Source of the DNA: Nereocystis luetkeana
Taxonomy: Eukaryota > Sar > Phaeophyceae > Laminariales > Laminariaceae
Assembly (NCBI GenBank): GCA_031213475.1
Contig: JARUPZ010000007.1
Span: 3,033,586-3,097,585, forward strand
Direction of reading: 5' to 3'
DNA length: 64,000 nt
The notes beneath the pieces were generated by a model. It did not search any database, had not been told where the DNA came from, and worked only from the letters and a program-made list of their open reading frames with translations. Positions 45,318-56,944 of the stretch are shown piece after piece (the first letter of the stretch is position 1; each line of letters begins with the position of its first letter). Made by a program: the position numbers and the translations under genes.

Positions 45318-48300
45318 AAGGTGCAACCAGCACCACCACCACGTGCCACGCCACGCCTCTCCTCTGCTAAACATCGTGGAGGTTGTGTTATTATGGGACT
45401 TTTTATCGTCTATATAGGATAGCATCGTTTGTTTGTGCTGCCGTGTCACTGTTGTTGTTGACGTTTTTCGCTCTGTGAGGCAAGCGGTCCCGGAGAAGAT
45501 TCGATCGACAGGCAGAAGACTGATTTTGGCTGTGGTCTAGGCGTAGAGCAGCAGCAGCAACAGCAGTAGGCACGAACAAACGCAACGGAATCGGAATGCA
45601 CCCGTAGAGAGGTGCGCTTGGTTCGTCGGGTGGTGGGAGCCGCCACGCATGCACGACTCGGCGGATAACATCACGCTCCCTTTCCCCATTTAGGACAGGT
45701 GTGCTCTGCATGACCTCGCGCGGGCCCACGAGGATTGGTTTTTCGGGTCGTGAATTTTCGTGATTTTGGTCATTGATTTGGGTGGACGAGATGAGGAGAA
45801 AACATCACAAATCCCCTGAATTATACTGGATCATTCTTTTTCGGCTGTAGATTGAAAGTCGTCGGATGCCTTCCTGCAAACAAAAAACAAGCAGAGTCTC
45901 TGCCAGGTATATATATTAGCGCGAGACGATGATGATCTATAGATCCGACAGCCAGTAGCAGCAGCAGCAGCAGCACGCAAATAAGGCGGCGTGCTTTCTG
46001 CGAGGAGTGTTGTTTTGGTGTGTTGTGCTGGGGGTAGTTGCGCTTGGAATCCGCGGGTTTATGTTCGCCGGCAGAAATCTGCATCGAGCACGTATCATCC
46101 ACACTACAACTGTAGCGAAAGGAATGTGCTGCTCGTGTTCGATTTTTTCCGTTTGAGCGTCAGGGACCCCCCCCCCCCCCCCCATCAACCCCTCCCTCCC
46201 CCACTACCCTGCTCTTGCGCTGTGATTCGTCGGTGATGTGTGTTTTTCTTTCAGTACTACAGTCTTGTGTCGTTGCGTGTTGTTGTGTCATCTATAGTCG
46301 TGTTGTATTGGTGGGAGTTGTGTGATTGAACGGCTTGCTTGTCGCTACTATTAATACTAGTTTTGGTGCAGGTGGGTTGCGTCTTGTGTCTTGTCTCGAC
46401 AACAAAGCAAGAGAGAGGAGGAACGGCGGCGGTTTGGTGTTGATCATGGATTGATATTTTCGGTCGGTGAACTCCGTGCCCTTGCGATTTATGATTTTTT
46501 TATGTGTTCTGCGTGCCAGAAGAGGAGGAGAGGGGGTATGATATAAAACGGTACGAAGTACTTATCTCTCTCTCTTTTAGAGAGAAAGACATTTTCGGGC
46601 GCCCCAGTTTCGGCCCCGCAGCAGTGTCTTTCTACCGTGCAAGTAACTCTTCTTTTTAGGGCGCGTCTTGGCCCTTCTCGAAGTGGTTCAGAAGGCGGCC
46701 TGGCCGCGGGCTCGTGGGGATATATATGCACGCGTTCTCGCACTCGTGCCCGTAGACGGGGTTTTTTTCCATCTCTTTGTTGCTGTCGTTGTGTAATGTG
46801 TTGTGTGCGCGAGGCAGGCCGCGCCCTTGAGGCGCGGCCGCTTCAGCTGTCGTACCCGTGTGTTGTTCTGTCGCATTGCCTTTTGCTGTTGTTGTCTGTC
46901 GTGGATTGTGGGTGCTTTCCGGCTTCTCAAGCAGCCCCAACGGGGTTTCACATCATCTACCCATGGTTGGCAACGTTTGAAGTTACGATTTTGGATGAGG
47001 AGTAACCTACGAACAACTACGTACAGCAGTATCAGTAACGGTGCAGCTGTCGACGGTGAGGGGGGGGTGCATGGGTTAGGTCTGAAGACTGGCCGGGTTT
47101 GGAGGGGGGATTGTTGCGTTTCGTGATGGTAAACTATTACAACAACAGTAGTACCAGTATACAGACCAAGTATACTACTAGGCAATAGGGTATCGTAGGG
47201 CTAGGCGCGTGGGACGAAGCTTCTAGAGAGAGCTATCGTGATGTGTTGGGGGTGGGGGTGGGAAGAGATGGGGCGTGTGTTAACTTGTACGACTATTGAT
47301 AGTAGCAGCAGCATGTTTTTATTTTTTATAAGTGACTTCACGGGCACCCTCCCTTCGTTTTTGTTGTGTATTTTAATTTGTGTGCGACTTAAGGGGGAAA
47401 AGAAGGGGAGGGGAGGCGGCGGATAGATGCGGAAATGCGCGAAAGAAGCAATAGCAGTACCTTGAGTAGTAGTTTGTGAAAAAAAAAATTAGTCGCCCTA
47501 GTTTGCGTACCCGCGGCCCATAATTTATTTTCGCCACGCAAATGCAGCGTACACGAACTCTCAGCAAGCAATGCTTTTACGTCAAGCATTTACAAACAAG
47601 CAAGCACGTGTGCAGGCAATACCCAAGTGTTTTTTTTCCATCATCCCCCGTAAATTGCTTGAAAAGGAAGCGCAACAGAGTGGAAATGAAATTCTGGATT
47701 TCAACGCCACCTACCTCCCTGGCAGGTTGGTTCTTCGTTCAATTTGTTGACGGACATGCAGCGGTCGGTACAGCGGGCCCAACTTTTGTGGGTCCAGCTT
47801 TTTATTTTTTATTTTTTAACGGAAATATTCCAAACGGTCGTTTTTTAACAGCAAACAGATTGCCACGAATGTGTACGTACGTACTATGGTTGCGCGATCT
47901 CTCTTCTTTCGTCCCCGTGAGATAGATCAGCACCAATTGCCCGCATTTGTCTCCCACATCCGCGTCCGATTTCGATACAACGGACCCCAATTTCGCAAAT
48001 AAATATCGAGTCTGGACCAGTAGGCTGTGGGCTATGACGAATGCCCATATAGCCGGTAGGTGGCTTCACGGTCTCACCGAATACTGTTGTAGTTGCAGCT
48101 CGTTTTTAACCAGGTGTAATATATATATATATACCAGGTATATATATATATATACTGCGTCCAAAGCTTTTTTCCGGTACGTACTATAAATAGGGTACAG
48201 CACTACCAGGTATAGTTGATGCTCGCGTCTGCGGCGCCCTTGTGCACGCCCTCAAGCTTACCCCGCCACGGCCACAGGGCGGCAGGGAACAACTTTATAT

Positions 48301-48528
48301 CCTAGACAATTGAGTTAGATCATGGTCGGAAAAAAAAAAAAGAAAAACTTTAGAGTCTGGACACCAAATTGACGGGCGCCCAGTGTATTGGAGCGGACGA
48401 TGTTGATGCTTGCTCACTCGTTGAAGGCAGCGCAGCTTGCAGTAAATTTGCATGGTGGGTTGGGGGCAGATCTCATCACATGTATGTGTGACTTACATAC
48501 CGGTACGAGTATACGCTCGGCGTAAATT
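45318..48528. other. Long intergenic stretch
   Basis: Holds a poly(C) run (46169-46184), TA runs and exact TACCWGGTA motifs at 48132 and 48204. A short frame after a good acceptor at about 46935 (GFHIIYPWLATFEVTILDEE, stop at 47003) is protein-like but unpaired. Otherwise nothing supported. Confidence 0.4.
48132..48140. repeat. TACCWGGTA scar splitting a TA microsatellite
   Basis: AATATATATATATATACCAGGTA then TATATATATATATA-type sequence: the CCAGG core sits in the middle of a TA run, with TA units on both sides. Confidence 0.85.
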
Positions 48529-48601
48529 ATGGTGTTGGGATTCATCCGCAGCTGTCTGCGGCTTGTTCTGTCCGTCCTGCGTGGCCTCAAAAAAGTGCCA
48601 G
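48529..48601 (+). CDS. Candidate first exon, unknown
   Basis: ATG opens MVLGFIRSCLRLVLSVLRGL then KKVP, followed by a strong donor G|GTAAGG (48602). About two thirds of third positions are G or C. The peptide is amphipathic and could be a signal anchor or targeting sequence. No matching downstream exon was found, so this stays a candidate. Confidence 0.3.
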
Positions 48602-49140
48602 GTAAGGAGTACAATCGGTGTGTCCGGTTCTTTCATTTTCTGCCTCACGAAACTACAGCAACAATAATACCAATTAAATCTCGCGAGAGGTACTTGTGTT
48701 GCTTTATAAGCTACCAGGTACACACCTCAAGCTATATATAGTCGACAGCGGGGCATATTTCAAAGCTGGGGCTCTTTATTTGATTCTGCATCCAGCTTGG
48801 GAGAGGGGCCCGGGATGTCGTTTTCACGTCAGATACTGTTCGTCACAGACAGCCCAGCGGGAAGCGAAACGACACGGCGGTTGTTCCTTCCATTGATAAT
48901 AGTCTTTGAACTGCTGCCTTTTGACTATCAACTAATGGTGACCCCACGATATTTTTCTACAGCTTAGTAGATCCAAGGAAACCTTCTCGAGGAGGTACTC
49001 GCAGGTACCAGATATCATATATCTCGCCTCTTAGGCTCCTCCGAACAATTCGTACGTTCTGGTCCCTCTCCGCATCTACTACTACTGTACGTCTGATCTG
49101 CTTCCGATGTATCTCCGTTCAGCCCTACAGAACAGTTGTA
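48602..49140. other. Intergenic or intronic stretch
   Basis: Exact TACCWGGTA at 48712. No second exon for the candidate at 48529 was recognised. Confidence 0.4.
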
Positions 49141-49144
49141 TTAA

Positions 49145-49234
49145 CCCTTTTAGAACCGCAGTCTCATGTTTGGGGACAAACCAGTCAAATTCCAAGTAGT
49201 GTGTCCCCAAAACGGGACTGCGGTCCTAAAAGGA
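49145..49234. mobile_element. piggyBac-like MITE, copy P5
   Basis: 90 bp with intact TTAA on both sides (49141-49144 and 49235-49238). Arms CCCTTTTAGAACCGCAGTCT and GGACTGCGGTCCTAAAAGGA. Confidence 0.88.
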
Positions 49235-49325
49235 TTAAGATAGCTGTTGATAGTATCAGACTTGACGTATTGCCAAGACATTCTATACGTTCGGGTAAAA
49301 ATCGCCTGATACGTACCGGTACATA

Positions 49326-49535
49326 CTAGGCACGAAGCAAAATCACGTCCGTCCGTCGTTTATTTCTCCACACTATTATATTAAATAACTGCATGCCCTT
49401 AACTTTATCCCGATGTTCGGGGCAACCTTCCTTGTGATCGATTTCTGCCCTAGCCGGGCCGTCGTCGTCGCTGTGCTTCGACAACGTGTACTTGTATCGT
49501 AGCACCAAGCGCGCTTGCCCTTTCATCCCACACAC
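49326..49535 (-). CDS. Candidate exon or small protein, unknown
   Basis: Minus frame MCGMKGQARLVLRYKYTLSK then HSDDDGPARAEIDHKEGCPE, with GC-rich third positions in its first 45 codons, then a more A+T-rich tail ending at TAG. The change in composition near 49420 (at GTTAAG) may mark a splice donor. No family recognised. Confidence 0.3.
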   Translation of the reverse strand: MCGMKGQARLVLRYKYTLSKHSDDDGPARAEIDHKEGCPEHRDKVKGMQLFNIIVWRNKRRTDVILLRA

Positions 49536-51077
49536 CTGCCGAGTCTCTCGGGGGAAGAAACGAAACAGTGATGCGACCCCCCCCCCCCCCCCCCCCCCCC
49601 CGCGCCCCCGCGTTGGACTACATATTCAATAGCCTACCGGTACATACGGCCAGTAGTACTAAATTGCTGTGCTGTACCGATAGACGTCACGACTACCGCT
49701 CGAAAAATAGGGAACGGCAAAAGGCGGTTGGACGGCTGAACATGACGTATGGTATCGTGTAAATACAATATTATTAATAATAGGAACAGGAACAAACACG
49801 GTTGAGGGATTGCAACCAACCGCGATCAAACCAGTGCTCTCTCTTCATCGCTCCTCACTCTTCTGGTGTTCAGTGTTAACTCCATGTGTATATAGTGTGG
49901 GCTTCCCTCTGCCAGCACCACCACACGCTTCGTAAAAACCCTTGTCCGCGCAGGAAAAAAAAACTCCGGTCCTCGTACGGTGTGAGCCGGTCTTCAAAAT
50001 TCGACTCCTCAGGCCGGCCCGCATCCGCACTTCTGCATGGATTTTTTACTGCTTCCTCGGTATATTACAACTGCTGTGCACGGCCTCGCGCGCGTATCAC
50101 ACCGATCGCCACAATGCAGGCACCATGATCTTCCTAAACCCATTTTTTTTTTTTGTTTATTTGTTCTTTCGTTCAGTCGGGGGCCCATTCAGGCCAACAA
50201 TGAGGCGTTATTTCAAGCACTTTTTTGCAGTGCTCCGTAGCACTCGCCCCTCCTTTGCAGACGCCGCGCGGCATGGCACGCGAAAAAAAAAGTCATCCCA
50301 CCCCCGAGACCTGATTTAAGGCCGAGGCCGGTGCCGAACTCACAAATTACAAGATACGGGCGCCGTTGAAAACAGACGTATAATATGATCAATCGCTGAT
50401 CAATGATGGCCCGAAAAAAACGTCACGCGTGACACCTTGGCACTTATATACGTAGGTGAAGTACGGTGATACTTGAAGTACGGTGACTAGGGGGGGGGGG
50501 GGGGACCAGTGCCGGAGACCTCGTGATGTCGGCCGTCGATGACCGAGAAAATACGCAGGAGAATAGAGCTGATTTGAACGCTACCGGTGGCTCGAAACGC
50601 ACGAGAAACTGAAAATATGAGACCCTTGACCAGGGAAAACAGCTCCGAGGTACCCCGCTCCCACCCCGCCACGCGCGAAGCTAAAACGCCATAACCACAC
50701 AAGCCACCAAGCGGGCGGGATTCGCGCCCTCAGAGAACACAGGAGAATGATCGGCGAGCACCGGCCATGGGGTAGTCGCGAGGCAAGTGGAGTGGGCAAA
50801 AAAAACGAGGCTACTGTTGTAGGACAGAAGCGAAGAGCCCAATAACCCGCATCAAGCCGACGTTCTCTCGCTTTATGTAACCGGCATCAGCGTACGTTGT
50901 GACCCGCATCAACGTACGTTAACCCGCACCAACCGACGTTACAAAAAAAAACGTTTCGCTGCCCCCCCCCACCTCCCTCCTCCTGCTCTTGTTATATTGG
51001 TCCTTCTGCCCTCCCCCCCGCCCCATGCCCGAACCGGGCGTCCCAGCTCCTCTAGAACTATGATGGCACCACTTGGG
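49536..51077. other. Intergenic, homopolymer runs
   Basis: Poly(C) at 49577-49602 and poly(G) at 50490-50503. Frames are short and mixed. TTCGCGCCCTCAGAGA occurs at 50725 and again near 54130, the only shared segment noticed. Confidence 0.4.
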
Positions 51078-52038
51078 CTAGGGTGGCACAACAGCCTCCA
51101 AAAAGAGGAGGTTGGGGTCCTGCACGCGCACGTCGCTCACATCGCGATATTTTATTGTCTTTCGCCCGAGCTTCTCGGCGTGCCCAAACGCCCGCGCCGC
51201 GAATCCCTCCAAAAACAACTCGCTAGGGACGTGGGGGGCAGTGGCGCGAAGGGAAAAGGGAAGAGGCGATTCAACGGAGGGGGGGGGGGGTCTCGTTATT
51301 TGCTGACTATTTCTGTGCTTGACACGATGCGGTGCATACGATATGCGCGCAGCGCTGACGTGGCAGTGGGGTAGCGACTTCTCCGACCGCACTACAGTAT
51401 TGAATAGCTATAGTGTCAGCGTGAGTTTGCAAAAAATTGACACGGGTCAACGATGGGAAAAAATGCTGAAGAATTCCCGCGATAAAAATCAAGCCACGTA
51501 CCGTAATGGGGCGGGGAGGGGAGCGCCCGCTATGTGACCCCGGATTTGAGTTACCAGTGGGAGGGAGCTGGAGAGTAGGCCGAGGATAAAAACTGGGATG
51601 GAAAAAAACGTGCCTATTAAAGCGGCTTGCTTGCGGGAGAGACCTTCGCTTGCGCGGTGAACTATCAGTTTTACAGTAGCGGAGCAAACGAGTTGTGCCG
51701 TCGGAACGCAAGAGGTGCGGCAGAAAACCCAGTCCTTTCTGGTCCTTTGCGGTCGGCTTGCCCACAACGACGTTCGTTCATGCAGTTCTCGTGTCAGTTC
51801 TTCAGCCTACCCGTGCATGGCAGAATCTCTACAATAATGAAAAGCCGGCGGAGATGGATTGGGAAAAAAGAGGGGGTCGATGCCGGCGCGTTGGGTGAGC
51901 TCACACATAAATACGACACATACAAGAGCCTCAACCTCACCTCGCTTTGACGACGACAATCAAAGCTTCGTTGGAAACGTTTCGCGTGTCTTCCCCGAGC
52001 TTCATGATCCGCCTAACCATGCTCTTAGGGAGTCCCAC
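51078..52038 (-). CDS. Histone-fold protein (NF-YC / CHRAC / polymerase-epsilon small-subunit class)
   Basis: Two minus-strand exons. Exon 52038-51941 gives VGLPKSMVRRIMKLGEDTRN then VSNEALIVVVKA. Exon 51222-51078 gives ELFLEGFAARAFGHAEKLGR, KTIKYRDVSDVRVQDPNLLF, LEAVVPP and stop. Donor AG|GTGAGG and acceptor CCCTAG|CG join to complete a Ser codon in frame (98 + 145 = 243 bases, 81 codons). The order LP-(K/R)-RIMK, a central helix ELF-E, RKT-x-KYRDV and FLE-x-VVP is the CBFD/NF-YB/HMF histone fold. Such proteins act as heterodimers that bind DNA in transcription factors, chromatin remodelers or replication. Which subclass is unclear; the text is nearest CHRAC1/Dpb3. The first exon was not found: an ATG at 52083 would need a 36-base intron across a T run. 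The 718-bp intron contains a SINE fragment. Confidence 0.85.
51440..51610 (+). mobile_element. SINE family S2 fragment in the histone-fold gene intron
   Basis: CGCGATAAAAATC, then ACGTACCGTAATGGGG, then CTATGTGACCCCGGATTTGA and GGGATGGAAAAAAA: the 3' half of S2, more diverged than the other copies. Antisense to the host gene. Confidence 0.75.
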
Positions 52039-52625
52039 CTTTGACAAAAAAAAAAAAAAAAAAACGAACAATACGGGAGACATGTCGAGCGCGGCGGGCG
52101 GGGGGAACGTAAGGAACGAAAACAAATGAGCTATGTGTCGAGCGTGGCGGCGAATGATGGGGGTACAAAACACAAGCGGAGAGACGAGGGGTGTAAGTGC
52201 AAGCGCACTTTCACGCAATCATCACGTACCACTCTGAACGGAGCTGTAAGGATGGTTGGGGGATAAATCTGAAGACCATGAGGCCCTTGCATTTCCGCCC
52301 AGAGTTGTATCATCATACCATGGGTAAGGTGATCTCGTTCTGGTTTTAGTTGCATCGCCCCCAGCCAAGCACCCTCTTTAAACCCTTGGAGCAATCGCGA
52401 AGCCCGTGTGACCCTTGTGGGCAGGCACTGTGTACCACTACCACGATGTAACAGATTATCACAACAACAAAAATGACCAACAATCTAACCAACCATCTAC
52501 TACTTCTTGTCTTGCGAGCGCGCAGACGTTTTCGAGTGCGCACGTTTATACTGTCAGCCAGTGCATGTGTCGCACATAGCTTGGTTGAGACTTCCACCCG
52601 GAAAAACGCGTCGTAAACAAAACTG
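52039..52625. other. Upstream of the histone-fold gene
   Basis: Should contain its promoter and first exon. A T/A run of 20 bases at 52046-52065 borders the exon at 52038 and may serve as its polypyrimidine tract. No first exon could be fixed. Confidence 0.4.
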
Positions 52626-52763
52626 ATGATTTACGGCATCATGGGCCACACGAAGCCGATCGCGGTGGTGATGGGGCTGCCGAGGGAGTGGATTTACCGG
52701 GAGCTACAGCGCAAGATGACCTCTCCGACACGCACGCAAGCACGCCACTACGTACATCAGTAG
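52626..52763 (+). CDS. Candidate small protein or exon, unknown
   Basis: ATG at 52626 (after an in-frame TAA) opens MIYGIMGHTKPIAVVMGLPR then EWIYRELQRKMTSPTRTQAR, ending TAG at 52763. The first 31 codons have strongly GC-biased third positions, unlike flanking DNA. The last 14 do not, suggesting a missed splice donor near 52720. No family recognised. It is divergent from the histone-fold gene, with about 590 bp between them. Confidence 0.35.
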   Translation: MIYGIMGHTKPIAVVMGLPREWIYRELQRKMTSPTRTQARHYVHQ

Positions 52764-52851
52764 TCGTTGTATATGCTGCCGAGCGCTCCCACTCTCGACG
52801 GCGCGTGGCATGCTACGGTAGTTTATAGGTACAGGGTATGTATCACAATCA

Positions 52852-52942
52852 CCCTTGTAGCACTGCAGTCCTCGTTTTGGGGGCAAAACCACTCTAATTC
52901 CAAGTGGTTCGCCCCCAAAACGGAACTGCAGGCCTAAAAGGG
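52852..52942. mobile_element. piggyBac-like MITE, copy P6
   Basis: Arms CCCTTGTAGCACTGCAGTCC and GGAACTGCAGGCCTAAAAGG. The right flank TTCA is an eroded TTAA. Confidence 0.8.
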
Positions 52943-52988
52943 TTCATTTTCCGAGGCTCCTCGCTTCAAAAGTTGTGTGCTTCCAGTA

Positions 52989-53093
52989 TTACGGGGGACC
53001 ATAGTAAATAGGACCAAATGTTGTTCGTAAAAACAGCGAAATATATAGTTTTTTGTGTCTACCGTAGGTCCTATTTAATATGGTCCCCCGTAA
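52989..53093. mobile_element. TA-flanked MITE, copy M7 (105 bp)
   Basis: TTACGGGGGACCATAGTAAA to CCCCCGTAA with TA on both sides. It is the empty-site reference for the scar in M5. Confidence 0.92.
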
Positions 53094-53344
53094 TAGTATA
53101 CCTCACTTAAAAAAACTGAAAAATTATGATCAGAGAGAAAATAGGTACGCTTCAACCCTAGCAACAATTCCGCGGCCGAGGTGTACGTATGTATGACGAA
53201 TGACGGATGTGGAGCACGATTCAGATTTTGTTCGTAGTCCCTCCATTACAAAAATAAAACTTTATTAGGGCCGAACGATGATGTGAAGCACGATTCAGAT
53301 TTGGTACGTAGCCCCTGCATTACGAAAAAAAAAAGTTTATTAGG

Positions 53345-53425
53345 GCTGCGGCTCCGTTTGGGGGGCAAACTACATACAGAATTTGTGGTTCTGTTCCCAA
53401 AACGGGACTGCAGTTCTACAGTAAA
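53345..53425. mobile_element. piggyBac-like MITE, copy P7 (partial)
   Basis: GCTGCGGCTCCGTTTGGGGG and CCCAAAACGGGACTGCAGTT arms without intact ends. Confidence 0.65.
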
Positions 53426-55234
53426 ACCGTTGAGAGGCCCCGTCAGTCATGTTTGCTTACGTACGCACATACCCCTGCATCCCCCTTCTATCGTATATAT
53501 AGCACGCGGCAGAGGGTTCGTATGGTTGACATGACCGCACCTGAAATAAAAACACTACTGCTGTAGTTTTTTTTTTTGGCCGCTACCCCCTTGGACGCCA
53601 AAAAGGGTAAATATAGTTAGCCCCCTAATGCCAGCAGCCCGGGCTGCTTCATGCGGCTATGTGACGCTGAAACATCGTCGCGTGTTTTTGTTACTTGCCC
53701 CCCCCTCTCTGAAATGCGAAAAATGGTTATAAAGAGGAGACGCCGAGGGCGGGAGGCAGGCAAAAGCCCATTTGCTGACGCCATTTCGGTCCAGCCATCG
53801 CTTCGCGTTTTTGTAAGCCGCTATCGCTCGAGCGCAGGTCCGATGCTGCCGCAGTCGATCGGTCGGTACGCCTGGAGCAACTTACGCACCAACCAGCGCG
53901 AGTTGTGAGACGGATCAATGAGCGGCCGTACGTACTGTATATACGCTAGCGTCTCCAAATTCGTTCCCAAAAAAAAGCGCGGTAGTTGGTGAAACTTGTA
54001 CGTAGGACCGGCACGGCCAGACAGAGCCTTTGCACTACGTACTGCATCGCAGCAAAATTATGGCAGCAGTAGTAGTGTCCCACGTGGATAATCCGTTCAA
54101 GATATGATGCCAAAGAGTCCGGAGGAGCTGGTTCGCGCCCTCAGAGAGCGGGCGTGGGAGTGTCCGGGGGCAACTCATCATCGAGCCTGGATGGGATTCG
54201 GACCCCTGCCCCCTGCCCCCGGAACAAAAAAAAAAAAGCTAGACTGGCGGGAGTGCGACGTGGGACGGCACGCCGTGCGGCAAGCGATTCACGTAGCCGC
54301 GCACACAGCTGTGGCGCCCAGCACCCTACCCGAGAAAAAGGTGTACACGGCGAACGACGCGCTACCGCCGTGCCATATTACGGTAGAAGGCGATGGGCCA
54401 CGACACAAAAGCCCATGGGTCTCTGAGGCGCGTGAAAAGCAATTATAACTTTTTTTTTTCGCTGAGCTGAGCTGATACTGAATTATACCACAACCCCGTC
54501 TCGCTTTTTTTTTCCCCCCACGAAAATTCGACCGCACTTCCGCGAACGAAATTGAAGCCACCGCCGTCACCGTTACATGTTGGCACTTAGCGGAGCCACA
54601 TCGCACGCACGCCCGGTGACGCAGGGCTAAAGAGAGAGGCCTCTCTCGTCGCGAGTTCGTACTGCAAAGTGATTGTTGTGCGTATGGCGAGCGGTGCCTT
54701 CCACACGTGCACTCTTAACCAACGCAGTACCGCGGTACCTAGACGGACTGAATATTGAAGCGGCCATAACCATTCCGATCCTTGTTGTCATGTAACATCT
54801 ACCAAATGTCTGTACACTGCGCTATTAATACCAGGTGTATCGCCGTAGTCGTATGATACGCGCTACGTATATACGAAGTATGCTGCCGTACGGCAGAAAG
54901 GGTAGTAGTGGAGGTTTGCAGTTGCCAGTTATTACGAGCATTTTCGCTTGTTTGTGCTCGGTGGTGCCCTTCCCACCTCGCCTCGCTCACGTCCCGCCCG
55001 GTCCCTGGTACCTGGTATTCAATCGTTATGGTCTGCCTCTTCGCCACTCCGACACACGCGCGGCTAGGCATTGCAGTAGTACAGTACGGCCACATAAGGT
55101 GTGATGCCATACGGTTGGACCGGTTGTGAGTACGTACGTAGTTGTTTCTTTTCGATGGTGCTTTAGGTATCCAAGGATATAAAGCAGCTTGCAAAATATC
55201 AACACAAAAAAATATCAGGGCTGTTTACGATTCC
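53426..55234. other. Intergenic, weak frames only
   Basis: The frame at 54104-54448 starts MPKSPEELVRALRERAWECP, which looks coding, but it runs into an A run and loses bias. The rest is unremarkable apart from an exact TACCWGGTA at 55010. Confidence 0.4.
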
Positions 55235-55620
55235 TCGCTACGATTCGTTTCGCTTGGGTCTGGTTCCGCGGGACCGAACCGAACCGAACCGAACCGAACC
55301 GAACCGAACCGAACCGAACCGAACCGAACCGAACCGAACCGAACGGTGATAATTCTTCGTGAAGAACCGCGTTCCCAAAACGTGAAAATACCTTGATACT
55401 ACATTCGAGCAAATACGAAATAGCCGCAAGGGTTTTCCTACGGTTTGGTTTCGTTTTGCTCGATTTCATCGTTCAATCGGAACCAAACCGAACCGTAACC
55501 TTTCGGGCTTGTGGGGCCCGGACCGAACCGGACCGTAGGGTTTTGAAATGACGAGATATGAACCGAATAGAACCGATCCGTGGCAATGTGCATGAATAAG
55601 AACCGAACCGCAACGAGAAA
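55235..55620. repeat. GAACC pentamer satellite
   Basis: A pure GAACC run at about 55274-55343 (14 units) is followed by degenerate units in both orientations to 55620. The same unit forms the array at 29620-29755. Confidence 0.9.
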
Positions 55621-56751
55621 CCAAGAAAAGTATGGACTGCTAAGTGCAGTGCTATGATGCGAGCACCGACAAATACAGACAAGGCGGTACAAACACAGTC
55701 GTATTATCTACAACTGCATGCGTAGAACGCACTTTTTTAGCACATTGCCAAGCCTTTCTCCCCCTGCCGCGAGTCTTTTCTCGCGCTCTTGGCTCCGACG
55801 CACGCAGGGGGGGCGCGTGTACACTACGGCGCAAGTTCGGGTCCCGGCCGGGCCCCGTGCCTCGTGCTCTACGCAGGCAATTTCGACCATTTACACGGGA
55901 TTGCGTACAGCGACGCCGAGCCGCCCAGGACCATGGAAACCCCACAATTTCAGCTTGTTGCTCTGCTGCTGCTACTCCACACAACCCCTCCAGGCCTCAA
56001 GCTCTCTACTTTGCGGCAGCCACGGCACAACAGCAGTCGCACATCAAGCTCTTCCCATTCTGACGGCCACCGAAGGCGCTCTTGTTTGCGTGTATGTGAC
56101 ATGTGTCCTGTCGTCCTACGAAATAGGAACGAAGACATATCAAGAGCGGGCCAATGAGTTGGACGATGCGCAGGGGGGCAGGACTAGAGGACGATATAAA
56201 CACGTAAACCCACACTTCCTCGGGACGTCAAGAGCAACCGCGCAGCCACCGTACACGCGACAACGACGGCAGCGGTAAAACGACACCCGCGCTCGAAGCT
56301 CTTGCCGTTGTGACAGCCGCGGTGCTTTTCCGCGTATGTGCAAGTATTGGCCAGGGGATGATGCAACCATGATCACATTTTCACCTCCAACTTGAAAAAA
56401 TCAACCACACCTCGTCGAACCTCATCCTGTCATCGTACAGATAGGAACTAGGAACGCCTGATTATCGTTTTTCAACATACGGCACACCCGAAAATTCGAG
56501 CCATCCAAATCCTGAATGAGCACCTTGTCTACCTGGTGTACCTCCAAGGATAGGCCCAAGAGTGACACACTTTCTGAACGGTGCCCGTGTACGAATGAGG
56601 TACTGCTCACGATTCCACCGAGCACCTACCGATACGAAGAGCACCCTACTCGTGTGCCACCTGGGGTACATGGTATTTTTGTTCATGTTGTCTACAGCGA
56701 CCGTACCAGTGTCCCGTTTCGGGTACGAGAACCGGATCGCGGTTTCCGATT
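55621..56751. other. No supported gene
   Basis: Three plus-strand frames overlap at 55644-56278 without a clear winner. One contains APCLVLYAGNFDHLHGIAYS. No domain recognised. Confidence 0.35.
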
Positions 56752-56847
56752 CACCTTTTCAGAACAGCAGTCACGTTTGGGGACAAACCACTCAAATTCT
56801 GATTATTATAAGTTTGTCCCCAAAACGGGACTGCAGTTCTAAAATAG
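56752..56847. mobile_element. piggyBac-like MITE, copy P8
   Basis: Arms AGAACAGCAGTCACGTTTGG and CGGGACTGCAGTTCTAAAAT. Intact TTAA on the right (56848-56851). Confidence 0.8.
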
Positions 56848-56944
56848 TTAAACGACCGGAGATGGGTCTCGGTGCCCACCTCCGCACCTGGGATACAGAT
56901 ATTTTGGTATACTTTGGAAAACTAAAAAACAACAGCTGTGAGAC

